Assembly: GCA_964568525.1 (NCBI GenBank)
Contig: CAZMPM010000015.1
Location: forward strand, 1-29,718
DNA: 29,718 nucleotides
From: CAYZPB01 sp964568525
GTDB taxonomy: Bacteria > Bacillota > Bacilli > Tepidibacillales > Tepidibacillaceae
Direction of reading: 5' to 3'
The notes below the pieces were generated by a model. That model was not told the origin of the DNA and ran no database searches. It was given only the letters and a program-made list of their open reading frames with translations. Positions 1 to 6,910 of the stretch are shown here, one piece after another. Made by a program: the position numbers and the translations under genes. Positions within the stretch are counted from its first letter, which is position 1; the number at the start of each line of letters is the position of its first letter.

Positions 1-2
1 AG

Positions 3-65
3 CGAGAGATAGCGATTAAACGATTGACACGCATTGAGAAGGAAGAGTTGGTTAGGGGTGAGTAA
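3..65 (+). CDS. C-terminal end of a GIY-YIG (YazA/UPF0213-like) protein, 5' partial
   Basis: Only the last 20 codons are in the window, in the frame closed by TAA at 63-65. The tail contains I-K-R-L-T-R-I-E-K-E-E-L-V. This resembles the conserved end of small GIY-YIG proteins of the YazA family, which usually finish with an I-K-x-L-(T/S)-R-x-x-K-E-x-L-I-like segment. The gene directly before rsmI in Bacillus subtilis is yazA, so position supports the call. The catalytic GIY-YIG module lies outside the window and cannot be checked. Three bases separate this stop from the rsmI start, so the two genes are probably co-transcribed. The call rests on a short tail plus synteny. Confidence 0.55.
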   Translation, partial: REIAIKRLTRIEKEELVRGE

Positions 66-68
66 GCG

Positions 69-950
69 ATGAAAATTCAGAAAAGCTATAAAGGCGCCGG
101 AGGAACACTTTACTTAGTTGCGACGCCGATTGGCAATTTAAAAGATATAACATTGCGTGCGTTGGAAGTGTTACGCGAGGTTGATATCGTTGCTTGTGAG
201 GATACGCGGCAGACGATTAAGCTACTTAATCATTATGAGATTTCTAAGCCACTAATCAGCTATTACCAGCATAATGAGTTAATAAGCGCAGAAAGCTTGC
301 TATCTGAGTTAGCTAGCGGTAAAAGTATCGCTCTAGTTAGTGACGCAGGTACGCCGGCAATTTCTGATCCCGGCTACGAGCTGGTGACACGTGCGATAGC
401 CACGGATATAGCGGTTGTGCCGATTCCTGGGGCAAACGCCGCAATCAATGGGTTAATCGCATCTGGCCTGGCTACAGATCGTTTTACTTTTGTTGGGTTT
501 TTACCGCGTGAGAAGAAGGAGATCAATGCGGAGTTGAGCGAGTTGCGTGGATACCGCGGGACACTAATTTTTTATGAAGCACCGCACAGAATTAAACGCA
601 CACTAACAATAATATTGGAGATGCTGGGTGATCGCGAGGCGGTATTGGTGCGTGAGTTAAGCAAGCTCCATGAAGAGTTTTTGCGCGGGCATTTATCGGA
701 AATCGCTGAACATTTCAAGGAGTACGAGCCGCGAGGAGAGATTATGATAGTTGTTGAGGGCGCTAGTAAGGAGATACTTGCTGCGATTGAAGCTTCTGCA
801 GCTGAGAGTGCCTGGTGGCACGAGTTAACATTGAACGAACATGTTGATCATTATGTACGAGCTGGTTTAACGTCGAAGGATGCGATTAAGCAGGTCGCTC
901 TGGAGCGAGATTTGGCGAAAAATCAAGTTTATAACGACTATCATAAATAG
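69..950 (+). CDS. rsmI: 16S rRNA 2'-O-ribose C1402 methyltransferase RsmI
   Basis: The 293-residue protein is full length for RsmI, a SAM-dependent tetrapyrrole-methylase-fold enzyme that methylates the ribose of C1402 in the ribosomal P site. The N-terminal motif L-Y-L-V-A-T-P-I-G-N-L sits at residues 14-24. An E-D-T-R motif follows, S-D-A-G-T-P begins at residue 91, and I-P-G-A-N-A and G-F-L-P-R are present further on. These are the hallmarks that separate RsmI from biosynthetic uroporphyrin methylases. The ATG at 69 has a GGGGTGAG-like Shine-Dalgarno sequence just upstream. The gene begins 3 bases after the YazA-like stop, so it probably belongs to that operon. It converges on abrB. No + strand T-rich terminator follows it; the hairpin at 963-1014 has its T tract on the other strand. 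Confidence 0.97.
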   Translation: MKIQKSYKGAGGTLYLVATPIGNLKDITLRALEVLREVDIVACEDTRQTIKLLNHYEISKPLISYYQHNELISAESLLSELASGKSIALVSDAGTPAISDPGYELVTRAIATDIAVVPIPGANAAINGLIASGLATDRFTFVGFLPREKKEINAELSELRGYRGTLIFYEAPHRIKRTLTIILEMLGDREAVLVRELSKLHEEFLRGHLSEIAEHFKEYEPRGEIMIVVEGASKEILAAIEASAAESAWWHELTLNEHVDHYVRAGLTSKDAIKQVALERDLAKNQVYNDYHK

Positions 951-962
951 GAACGAATCATA

Positions 963-1014
963 TAAAAAAGCTCCATTGGTCTACGAAGTGGTTCGCCATA
1001 AAGTCCAATGAAGC
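963..1014 (-). terminator. Rho-independent terminator of abrB
   Basis: The outer stem pairs 970-979 with 1005-1014, nine pairs with one internal mismatch. Inside the large loop is a small TGG-TTCG-CCA hairpin (989-998) with a UUCG-type tetraloop. On the minus strand the stem is followed directly by six T (complement of 964-969). That orientation fits termination of abrB, whose stop is 28 bases upstream on that strand. There is no T tract on the + strand side, so it should not terminate rsmI efficiently. Confidence 0.75.
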
Positions 1015-1042
1015 CTAATTAGCTCTAAAGAAATCGTTGTTG

Positions 1043-1288
1043 CTAGATTTTTGGAAGGATTTCAATGCAATCTCTGCAGATGATTTTATCCTTGTAATAG
1101 GTAGTGCGTTCTGCATTTCCGCAGAAGATGCAAGCAGGTTGATATTTTTTAAGAATAATGCGTTCGCTATCGACGTAAATTTCTAGTGCATCTTTTTCGC
1201 CAATATCAAGCGTTCTTCTTAACTCGATTGGGATTACAATTCTGCCTAACTCGTCTACTTTGCGCACAATACCAGTTGATTTTAACAT
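1043..1288 (-). CDS. abrB: AbrB-family transition-state regulator with a C-terminal Cys4 motif
   Basis: This 81-residue DNA-binding protein is the only minus-strand gene in the window. Residues 1-50 are almost the canonical AbrB swapped-hairpin DNA-binding domain (S-T-G-I-V-R-K-V-D-E-L-G-R, I-P-I-E-L-R-R-T-L). Bacillus AbrB continues into a dimerising tail without zinc ligands. Here the tail has two CxxC pairs, C53/C56 and C71/C74, which suggests a small zinc ribbon; from memory this variant is seen in other Bacillota AbrB paralogues. The start is supported by GGAGG at 1296-1300, seven bases from the ATG. It has its own promoter (1357-1385) and terminator (963-1014), so it is an independent unit between rsmI and metG, as in B. 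subtilis. It is probably a global growth-phase repressor; its targets cannot be read from this window. Confidence 0.93.
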   Translation of the reverse strand: MLKSTGIVRKVDELGRIVIPIELRRTLDIGEKDALEIYVDSERIILKKYQPACIFCGNAERTTYYKDKIICRDCIEILPKI

Positions 1289-1312
1289 TACAGTACCTCC
1301 TTTTTACTTCTT

Positions 1313-1342
1313 TTGTCGCTCAATATATACAAATAACGACAA
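1313..1342 (-). promoter_or_regulatory. Inverted repeat in the abrB 5' leader, candidate operator
   Basis: TTGTCG (1313-1318) and CGACAA (1337-1342) form a perfect six-base inverted repeat with an 18-base AT-rich centre. It lies between the predicted abrB transcription start (about 1350) and the Shine-Dalgarno sequence. It could be a protein-binding site, for example for autoregulation, or a weak RNA hairpin. Autoregulation is known for AbrB of B. subtilis; a link to this repeat is inference. Confidence 0.3.
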
Positions 1343-1356
1343 TTACCTGTGGACAC

Positions 1357-1385
1357 ATAATACCAAACATACCATAAATAGTCAA
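1357..1385 (-). promoter_or_regulatory. Sigma-A promoter of abrB
   Basis: Read on the minus strand: -35 TTGACT (1385-1380), 17-base spacer, -10 TATTAT (1362-1357). Transcription would start near 1350, leaving a leader of about 60 bases before the abrB ATG. The near-consensus hexamers and ideal spacing make this a strong prediction. Confidence 0.7.
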
Positions 1386-1465
1386 TAAATAAATAGTAAT
1401 GACAAAGGATTAAACTTTATTCCGTTCACATTTTATACATAATTAATTCCGGGTTAGAAAATTAA

Positions 1466-1493
1466 TTGAGATTTCTTGCTAGTACTATATAAT
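1466..1493 (+). promoter_or_regulatory. Sigma-A promoter of the metG operon
   Basis: -35 TTGAGA (1466-1471), 16-base spacer, -10 TATAAT (1488-1493, perfect consensus). The predicted start near 1500 leaves a leader of only about 25 bases. That is too short for a T-box or S-box riboswitch, so no tRNA- or SAM-sensing leader controls metG here. Confidence 0.65.
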
Positions 1494-1524
1494 TAAAGCA
1501 TTAATATAAAAAGGAGTTAAAGAA

Positions 1525-3141
1525 ATGAGCAAGCAGAAAACTTTTTACATTACAACGCCAATTTATTATCCAAGCAACAAATTACATATTGGTAATGCAT
1601 ATACGACGATTGCTGCCGATGTGATGGCTCGTTACAAAAGAATTCGCGGCTACGATGTTTTCTATCTAACTGGTACGGATGAACATGGCCAGAAATTACA
1701 AAAGCGTGCAGCGATGGAAGGGCTACAACCGAAGGAGTTTATTGACCCAATTGTTGACTGGATTAAGGATCTTTGGGAGCGTCTCGATATTTCCTATGAT
1801 GGTTTTATCCGGACAACGGATGAGGAGCATATCAAGCGAGTTCAGCGCATTTTTGAAAAATTGCAAGAGAATGGCGATATCTATTTAGACGATTATGAGG
1901 GATATTATTGTGAGCCTGATGAGGCATTTTGGACACTCCGCCAAGTAGAGGATAATGAAAAAGGTGCATTGCTCTGCCCGGACTGCGGTCGTGGAGTTCA
2001 ACTGATTAAAGAAAAGAGTTATTTTTTCCGCCTTTCAAAATATCAGGATCGTTTGATTAAACATATTGAGGAGCATCCGGAGTTTATTCAACCTGAATCA
2101 CGCAAAAATGAGATGATTAACAACTTCTTGAAGCCGGGGCTTGATGATTTATCTGTGTCGCGGAGCACTTTTGACTGGGGAGTTCCGATTAAGAGTGATC
2201 CAGACCATGTTATTTATGTATGGATTGATGCACTCTCTAACTATATTACTGCGCTTGGTTACGGCGCCAATACTGAAGAGGAGCAAGAGTTATTTTATCG
2301 TTATTGGCCGGCAGATGTTCATCTGATTGGTAAAGATATACTGCGTTTTCACACAATCTATTGGCCAATCACACTGATGGCTCTAGGGCTACCTTTGCCT
2401 AAGCAAGTTTATGGACATGGCTGGTTGTTAATGCCTGATGGCAAAATGTCCAAGTCTAAAGGCAATGTAATCGATCCGAAGTTTCTAATCGAGCGCTATG
2501 GAAGCGACAGTATCCGCTACTTTTTGCTTAGAGAGATACCGTTTGGTAGTGATGGAATTTTCACGCCTGAGGTGTTTATTCAGCGTTTAAATGTTGATTT
2601 AGCAAATGACCTAGGTAACCTAGTAAGTAGAACGACGGCGATGATTGAGAAATATTTCGACGGAGTGTTGCCGGTTCCTAGCGATGTGACAGAGCTTGAT
2701 CAGGAGCTGGTGACATTGGCTCTTGATACGACAAAGAAAGTCGAGGAAGCGTTAGATCAGATGGTTTTCAACCAAGCTTTAACGAACATCTGGAAGTTAG
2801 TAAGCCGTCTCAACAAATATATTGATGAGACAACACCTTGGATTTTAGCCCGCGAAGAGAAGGACCGCGAGCGTTTAGGGACAGTAATTTATAATTTAGC
2901 GGAAGGAATCCGTTATATTTCAGTATTAATTCAACCGTTCATGACAGAAACACCAGCAAAAATTTGGGATCAATTCGGACTTGATAAGACAGAAAGTAAT
3001 TGGGAGCAGCTATATAAATGGGGTGTAAGCAAACCGGGGAATACTGTAAAGAAAAAAGATGCTCTTTTCCCTCGTTTAGATTTAGAAGCGGAGCTTGCAG
3101 TAATTGATGAGGCAACATTAGGAAAGCAGGAAGGGAAGTAA
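1525..3141 (+). CDS. metG: Methionyl-tRNA synthetase, short form without C-terminal tRNA-binding domain
   Basis: This class I synthetase charges tRNA-Met. The HIGH-type signature H-I-G-N is at residues 21-24 and K-M-S-K-S is at 307-311. The zinc-knuckle insert reads C-E-P-D followed later by C-P-D-C, so one position that is Cys in four-Cys homologues is Asp here. The anticodon-binding helical domain occupies roughly residues 350-515, and the protein ends at 538. Bacillus-type enzymes are about 650-665 residues because they carry a C-terminal OB-fold tRNA-binding (EMAP-like) domain; that domain is absent here, and no separate copy is seen in the window. The ATG at 1525 has AAGGAG at 1511-1516. 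It is the first gene of metG-tatD-rnmV-ksgA. Confidence 0.97.
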   Translation: MSKQKTFYITTPIYYPSNKLHIGNAYTTIAADVMARYKRIRGYDVFYLTGTDEHGQKLQKRAAMEGLQPKEFIDPIVDWIKDLWERLDISYDGFIRTTDEEHIKRVQRIFEKLQENGDIYLDDYEGYYCEPDEAFWTLRQVEDNEKGALLCPDCGRGVQLIKEKSYFFRLSKYQDRLIKHIEEHPEFIQPESRKNEMINNFLKPGLDDLSVSRSTFDWGVPIKSDPDHVIYVWIDALSNYITALGYGANTEEEQELFYRYWPADVHLIGKDILRFHTIYWPITLMALGLPLPKQVYGHGWLLMPDGKMSKSKGNVIDPKFLIERYGSDSIRYFLLREIPFGSDGIFTPEVFIQRLNVDLANDLGNLVSRTTAMIEKYFDGVLPVPSDVTELDQELVTLALDTTKKVEEALDQMVFNQALTNIWKLVSRLNKYIDETTPWILAREEKDRERLGTVIYNLAEGIRYISVLIQPFMTETPAKIWDQFGLDKTESNWEQLYKWGVSKPGNTVKKKDALFPRLDLEAELAVIDEATLGKQEGK

Positions 3142-3145
3142 GTTC

Positions 3146-3928
3146 ATGTTAATCGATACACATGCGCATTTAGATGATCGAAATTTTGATAATGATCGAA
3201 TAAAAGTAATTGAGAATGCTCGTAAGGCAGGGTTAGTGGCGATTATCAATGTTGGTTACGATTACCGCACGATTAAATCAACGCTTGAACTTGCGGAGGA
3301 GCACGATTTTATTTTTGCTGTAATTGGTTGGCATCCGAATGAGGCACATCGTATTGAGGAAAAGCATTACGGCTGGATTGAAGAGGGGGCGCTTAACAAT
3401 CCAAAGGTCGTTGGGATTGGCGAGATTGGTTTAGATTATTATCGTGATCGAGCGTCGAAGGAGAAGCAACAGGAGGTCTTTCGGCGGCAGATTAAGTTAG
3501 CCAAAAGAGTGGGGCTACCGATTATTATTCATGATCGTGATGCACATAAAGATATAATAGATATTCTTCGTGAGGAAGGGGCATCAGAGGTTGGCGGCAT
3601 TATGCACTCCTTTTCAGGTAGTTTAGAGTCGGCGTTAGAGGTGATTAAGCTAGGTTTTGATATCTCATTTAGCGGACCAATCACTTTTAAAAACGCCAAA
3701 ATGCCGAAACATGTTGCGGAAAACATACCCCTGGAGAATATTCTGATTGAGACGGATTGTCCTTACTTAACGCCGGAACCGTTTCGTGGAAAGCGCAATG
3801 AGCCGGCTTATGTCAGTTATGTGGCTGAAGAGATTGCTAGGTTGCGTGGGTTAAGTGGGGCGGAGATCGGAAGAATTACAGCAAAAAATGCTTTACGTAA
3901 ATTCGGACTTGAGTTTAGCGAAGAATAG
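3146..3928 (+). CDS. tatD: TatD-family metal-dependent deoxyribonuclease
   Basis: The 260-residue TIM-barrel hydrolase has all the TatD metal ligands. H6 and H8 are in D-T-H-A-H, and a Glu lies in G-E-I-G-L-D. Two further His are in I-I-I-H-D-R-D and in the M-H-S-F-S-G segment, and D204 is in E-T-D-C-P-Y-L. Family members are 3'-5' DNases/RNases or D-aminoacyl hydrolases linked to DNA damage repair and cell turnover; the precise substrate here is unknown. The start is four bases after the metG stop, with an AGGGAAG-type ribosome site inside the metG end. The same gene follows metS in B. subtilis (yabD). The long cell-wall gene yabE, which separates tatD from rnmV there, is absent. Confidence 0.95.
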   Translation: MLIDTHAHLDDRNFDNDRIKVIENARKAGLVAIINVGYDYRTIKSTLELAEEHDFIFAVIGWHPNEAHRIEEKHYGWIEEGALNNPKVVGIGEIGLDYYRDRASKEKQQEVFRRQIKLAKRVGLPIIIHDRDAHKDIIDILREEGASEVGGIMHSFSGSLESALEVIKLGFDISFSGPITFKNAKMPKHVAENIPLENILIETDCPYLTPEPFRGKRNEPAYVSYVAEEIARLRGLSGAEIGRITAKNALRKFGLEFSEE

Positions 3929-3949
3929 AGAAGAATTGAGCTGAGTAAA

Positions 3950-4522
3950 GTGTCGACAGAGAAGAAAGCAGAGGAACGTGTAATTAAAGAGATTATCGTT
4001 GTTGAAGGTCGCGATGATACAGCTGCTATTAAGCGAGCTGTGCGTGCGGAGACAATTGAGACTCGCGGTTCAGCTTTAAGTGATGAAACGATTGAAATGA
4101 TACGTCAGGCGCAAGCGTTGCGTGGTGTGATAGTTTTTACTGATCCGGATTATGCTGGTGAAAAACTACGAAAACAGATTAGCAGCGAAGTACCTGGCGT
4201 TAAGCATGCCTTTATTACACAGGCTGCGGCTAAGGGGAAAAATGACATTGGGGTTGAGAATGCATCGGCTCGTACGATTCGTGAGGCATTAACAGCGGCA
4301 AAGGTTGAATGGACCGAGGAGTCAGATGAGATTATTTCCTGGGAAATGCTTGTTGATGCTGGACTAATTGGTGAAGCTCGTTCTCGTGTGAGAAGAGAAC
4401 AACTGTGTACTAAATTAGGTATAGGCTACTGCAATGGTAAGCAATTATATAAAAGATTACTCATATTTCAGGTGAGCGAGGAGAGTTTTATAAAGGCACT
4501 AAAGGAGATTGAACAATCATGA
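3950..4522 (+). CDS. rnmV: Ribonuclease M5, 5S rRNA maturation
   Basis: This 190-residue protein cleaves precursor 5S rRNA in low-GC Gram-positives. The N-terminal Toprim domain has the catalytic Glu in V-E-G-R-D-D (E19) and the acidic pair in T-D-P-D-Y-A-G (D65, D67). The C-terminal half is the M5-specific region. The start is GTG at 3950, 21 bases after tatD, with a weak GAG-rich ribosome site; no better start precedes the Toprim motif. The stop overlaps the ksgA start by four bases (ATGA), so the two are translationally coupled. Both act on rRNA, which fits the pairing. Confidence 0.95.
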   Translation: MSTEKKAEERVIKEIIVVEGRDDTAAIKRAVRAETIETRGSALSDETIEMIRQAQALRGVIVFTDPDYAGEKLRKQISSEVPGVKHAFITQAAAKGKNDIGVENASARTIREALTAAKVEWTEESDEIISWEMLVDAGLIGEARSRVRREQLCTKLGIGYCNGKQLYKRLLIFQVSEESFIKALKEIEQS

Positions 4523-5391
4523 AAGATGATACAGCCAATGTTAATAGGGCTCAGGAACTACTTCGAAGTAGTAACTTAAAGCCACGAAAAAGTCTTGGGC
4601 AAAATTTCTTGGTCGATGCCAACATCCTTGACAAAATTGTGCAGGTTGCCGAGCTCGACAGTGAGACTGGCGTGGTTGAGATTGGGCCAGGTTTGGGTGC
4701 GCTTACGGAAAGACTGGTGGAGCGAGCTGGCCGCGTGGTAGCGGTTGAGATTGATCGCGAGTTAGTAACGCTTTTGGAGCGGAAGTTTGCAGAGGAAGAG
4801 CGCCTGATAATTTATAATCAGGATATTTTGCAAGTGGCTCTTGCAAGAATTATTGAGCAAGAATTAGGTGAGTTTAAGAAGATTAAGGTGGTTGCGAACC
4901 TACCATACTATATTACGAGCCCGATTATTATTAAGTTGCTTAGCGAGGAGCTGGCATTAGAATCGATTACAATCATGGTTCAGAAAGAGGTTGCCGAGCG
5001 TTTGAGTGCTAAGCCTGGTGGGAAGGAGTATGGCAGCCTGACCGTTTATGTGAATTACTACGCTAAGGTAGAGACGTCCTTTCAAGTATCACGTCATGTT
5101 TTCTTGCCGAAACCTGAAGTTGATTCAGCTGTTGTCCAGATTTTTCCTCGTACGGAAAGAGAATTGGAGCCAGTTGATGAGAAGCTATTCTTTACTGTTC
5201 TGCGGGCAAGTTTTAAGCACCGTCGTAAGACGCTCAATAATAATTTGCAGATGGAGCTTGCGGGTCAGGTAACACGCGAAGATATTATACAAGCGCTTGA
5301 CGCTGCTAAGATTGATGGTATTAGACGAGCGGAAACGTTAAGTTTAACTGAATTTATTGTTTTATCTAATGAAATTAAGCAAATATTATAG
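4519..5391 (+). CDS. rsmA: 16S rRNA dimethyladenosine transferase (A1518/A1519)
   Basis: This is KsgA/RsmA, which dimethylates two adjacent adenines in helix 45 of 16S rRNA late in 30S assembly. The entry signature S-L-G-Q-N-F-L lies at residues 25-31. The SAM-binding motif E-I-G-P-G-L-G is at 54-60 and the catalytic N-L-P-Y-Y motif is at 127-131. The C-terminal domain includes S-F-K-H-R-R-K-T-L-N-N-N. Length (290) is normal. It overlaps rnmV by four bases and closes the metG operon. I see no clear terminator in 5392-5417, so some read-through into veg is possible. Confidence 0.97.
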   Translation: MKDDTANVNRAQELLRSSNLKPRKSLGQNFLVDANILDKIVQVAELDSETGVVEIGPGLGALTERLVERAGRVVAVEIDRELVTLLERKFAEEERLIIYNQDILQVALARIIEQELGEFKKIKVVANLPYYITSPIIIKLLSEELALESITIMVQKEVAERLSAKPGGKEYGSLTVYVNYYAKVETSFQVSRHVFLPKPEVDSAVVQIFPRTERELEPVDEKLFFTVLRASFKHRRKTLNNNLQMELAGQVTREDIIQALDAAKIDGIRRAETLSLTEFIVLSNEIKQIL

Positions 5392-5417
5392 ATTTTAATT
5401 TATTTTGCAGAAACTTA

Positions 5418-5446
5418 TTGACAGCTATGATGAGGATTGCTATTAT
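5418..5446 (+). promoter_or_regulatory. Upstream veg promoter (first of a tandem pair)
   Basis: -35 TTGACA (5418-5423, perfect), 17-base spacer, -10 TATTAT (5441-5446). A further TATAAT occurs at 5444-5449 but would give a 20-base spacer. The predicted start falls near 5453, just before the second promoter. Confidence 0.65.
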
Positions 5447-5457
5447 AATAGTTTTGT

Positions 5458-5486
5458 TTGACAAAATCGGCTTTTTATGCTATATT
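5458..5486 (+). promoter_or_regulatory. Downstream veg promoter (second of a tandem pair)
   Basis: -35 TTGACA (5458-5463, perfect), 17-base spacer, -10 TATATT (5481-5486). The predicted start is near 5493, immediately before the strong ribosome site AAGGGAGGT at 5498-5506. The TTG of this -35 box could be mistaken for a start codon extending Veg by 18 residues; the promoter reading is much better. Confidence 0.75.
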
Positions 5487-5511
5487 TAGGCTCTGTAAGG
5501 GAGGTAGGCAG

Positions 5512-5790
5512 ATGGAGCCAAAGGATTCATTAGGGACAATTAAGGAAAATTTAGATCGTTTCATTGGCGAGAAAATCGTTCTTAAAGCAAATGCCGGTCG
5601 CAAACGTATTATCGAGCGAGTCGGTGTACTGGAAGAGACATATCCTTCGGTTTTTATCATCAAGTTGGATGAAGAAAATCATGCTTTTGAAAGAGTCTCC
5701 TATAGTTATGCTGATATACTTACATCTACTGTTGAGGTAACGGTTTATACTGCTGATGAGGAAGTTTTGATTAATAGTAATTGTGTTTAA
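5512..5790 (+). CDS. veg: Veg protein
   Basis: A 92-residue relative of B. subtilis Veg (86 residues), a small abundant protein reported to affect biofilm matrix gene expression there; its biochemical activity is not settled. The conserved core is clear: L-K-A-N-A-G-R-K near residue 27, then E-T-Y-P-S-V-F and F-E-R-V-S-Y-S-Y-A-D-I-L. The ATG at 5512 is set by the ribosome site AAGGGAGGT (5498-5506). Two strong promoters precede it and a strong terminator follows immediately, so it is a highly expressed single-gene unit, as veg is in Bacillus. In B. subtilis yabG and sspF flank it; both are absent here. Confidence 0.95.
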   Translation: MEPKDSLGTIKENLDRFIGEKIVLKANAGRKRIIERVGVLEETYPSVFIIKLDEENHAFERVSYSYADILTSTVEVTVYTADEEVLINSNCV

Positions 5791-5821
5791 AAATAGGACT
5801 TTTATGGTTCTATTTTTTTTG
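5791..5821 (+). terminator. Rho-independent terminator of veg
   Basis: A nine-pair stem (5791-5799 with 5807-5815, one G-U pair) has a seven-base loop and runs into a T tract ending at 5820. It begins at the base after the veg stop codon. Confidence 0.85.
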
Positions 5822-5899
5822 TTTCCCAAAACAGTCTTTTAATGGTAAAATGTATCCAAGACAGTATAGATAGACGCTAAATTGAAGCAGGTGGGAAGA

Positions 5900-6754
5900 G
5901 TGAAAATATGGGAGAAAGCTCCTGCAAAGATTAATTTAACACTTGATGTGTTAAATAAACGTGACGATGGATTCCATGAGGTCGAGATGATAATGACGAT
6001 GATTGACCTAGTCGACCGTATCTCATTTGAAGAGCGCGAAGATGGCGCAATTGTTGTCGAAACAACATCATCAATAATTCCAACTGATGAACGGAATATA
6101 ATATACAAGGCAGCTAAGCTTTTACAAGATGAATTCGCAATTCAAAAGGGCATGCATATTTATTTAGACAAAAAAATACCAATTGCCGCGGGGCTTGGCG
6201 GTGGCAGTAGTGATGCCGCGGCGACCTTGCGTGGTTTAAATAGGCTATGGCAGTTGAACTTGTCGAATGAGCAATTAGAAAGTTATGGCGCCAGACTTGG
6301 ATCAGATGTTCCTTTCTGTGTCAGCGGTAAAACGGCTGTCGCACGTGGGCGTGGTGAGCTACTCGAGCAACTTTCGCCAATGCCGGCAGGGTGGATACTT
6401 TTGGCTAAGCCAGCTGTTAGTGTATCTACAAAGGTAATATATAATAAGTTGGATTATAGGAGTATTGCTCAACATCCAGAAACGGGACGGATGATTGAGG
6501 CAATTGCTGCCAAAGATCTAAATGCGATATTGTCTTTGTTATATAATGTTTTGCAACCGCTAACCTTTAGTTTATATCCGGAGGTGGAGGGGTTAGCGAA
6601 TCAGATGCGTGATTATGGCGTTAGCAATGTGGTAATGTCAGGCAGTGGGCCGACACTATATACGCTAAGTAGTAAGGAATCATCTCTAAGTAAGATTTAT
6701 AATGCTTTGCGGGGTTTCTGTGGGGATGTTTATGTAACTAGGCTTTTGCGATAG
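5900..6754 (+). CDS. ispE: 4-diphosphocytidyl-2-C-methyl-D-erythritol kinase (MEP isoprenoid pathway)
   Basis: This GHMP kinase phosphorylates CDP-methylerythritol in the MEP route to isopentenyl diphosphate, so the organism makes isoprenoids by MEP. With the GTG at 5900 the protein has 284 residues and starts M-K-I-W-E-K-A-P-A-K-I-N-L, the usual IspE N-terminus. An in-frame TTG (5882) and GTG (5891) upstream would add 6 or 3 residues. The GGTGG at 5890-5894 is best spaced for the GTG at 5900. The ATP-binding glycine-rich loop (A-A-G-L-G-G-G-S-S-D) is at 96-105, L-G-S-D-V-P-F follows, and the third GHMP motif M-S-G-S-G-P-T-L-Y is near the end. A -10-like TAAAAT at 5846-5851 lacks a convincing -35. 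In B. subtilis purR and yabJ follow ispE; they are missing. Confidence 0.96.
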   Translation: MKIWEKAPAKINLTLDVLNKRDDGFHEVEMIMTMIDLVDRISFEEREDGAIVVETTSSIIPTDERNIIYKAAKLLQDEFAIQKGMHIYLDKKIPIAAGLGGGSSDAAATLRGLNRLWQLNLSNEQLESYGARLGSDVPFCVSGKTAVARGRGELLEQLSPMPAGWILLAKPAVSVSTKVIYNKLDYRSIAQHPETGRMIEAIAAKDLNAILSLLYNVLQPLTFSLYPEVEGLANQMRDYGVSNVVMSGSGPTLYTLSSKESSLSKIYNALRGFCGDVYVTRLLR

Positions 6755-6763
6755 TATAGTCGA

Positions 6764-6779
6764 TTTGCCGATAGGCAAA
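6764..6779 (+). other. Small perfect hairpin after ispE, weak terminator candidate
   Basis: TTTGCC and GGCAAA pair perfectly around a GATA tetraloop, ten bases after the ispE stop. The next bases are TA-rich but a real T run (TTTTT, 6791-6795) begins only 11 bases later, so termination would be weak. It may instead be an RNA 3'-end processing structure. Confidence 0.35.
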
Positions 6780-6805
6780 GTTAATATTAATTTTTAAGAT
6801 AAAAT

Positions 6806-6832
6806 AAAGGAAAGTGAAGTACGGAGTGGAAA
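6806..6832 (+). promoter_or_regulatory. Sigma-H-like promoter upstream of spoVG
   Basis: The sigma-H consensus in Bacillus is about RnAGGAWWW, 11-12 bases, RnnGAAT. Here AAAGGAAAG (6806-6814) is followed by 11 bases and GTGGAAA (6826-6832), two mismatches in all. B. subtilis spoVG is a classical sigma-H target, which raises the prior. A -10-like TAAAAT at 6800-6805 has no good sigma-A -35. The leader to the ATG would be about 70 bases. Confidence 0.35.
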
Positions 6833-6910
6833 GTATTACAGTGTAAAGCTAATAACTGGATAGAATTACTGGTTCGAGCAAGAATTTCACAACAAAGGTG
6901 GTGATATCTA

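Noticed and set aside
963..1014. Bidirectional terminator shared by rsmI and abrB
   Set aside because: The T tract exists only on the minus strand side; the + strand side continues CTAATTAGC.
1386..1524. T-box or SAM riboswitch before metG
   Set aside because: The predicted leader is about 25 bases and no T-box sequence or terminator/antiterminator pair is present.
5458..5511. Extension of Veg from a TTG start
   Set aside because: The TTG is the first half of a perfect -35 box (TTGACA) with a matching -10 downstream, and the ATG at 5512 has the strong ribosome site.
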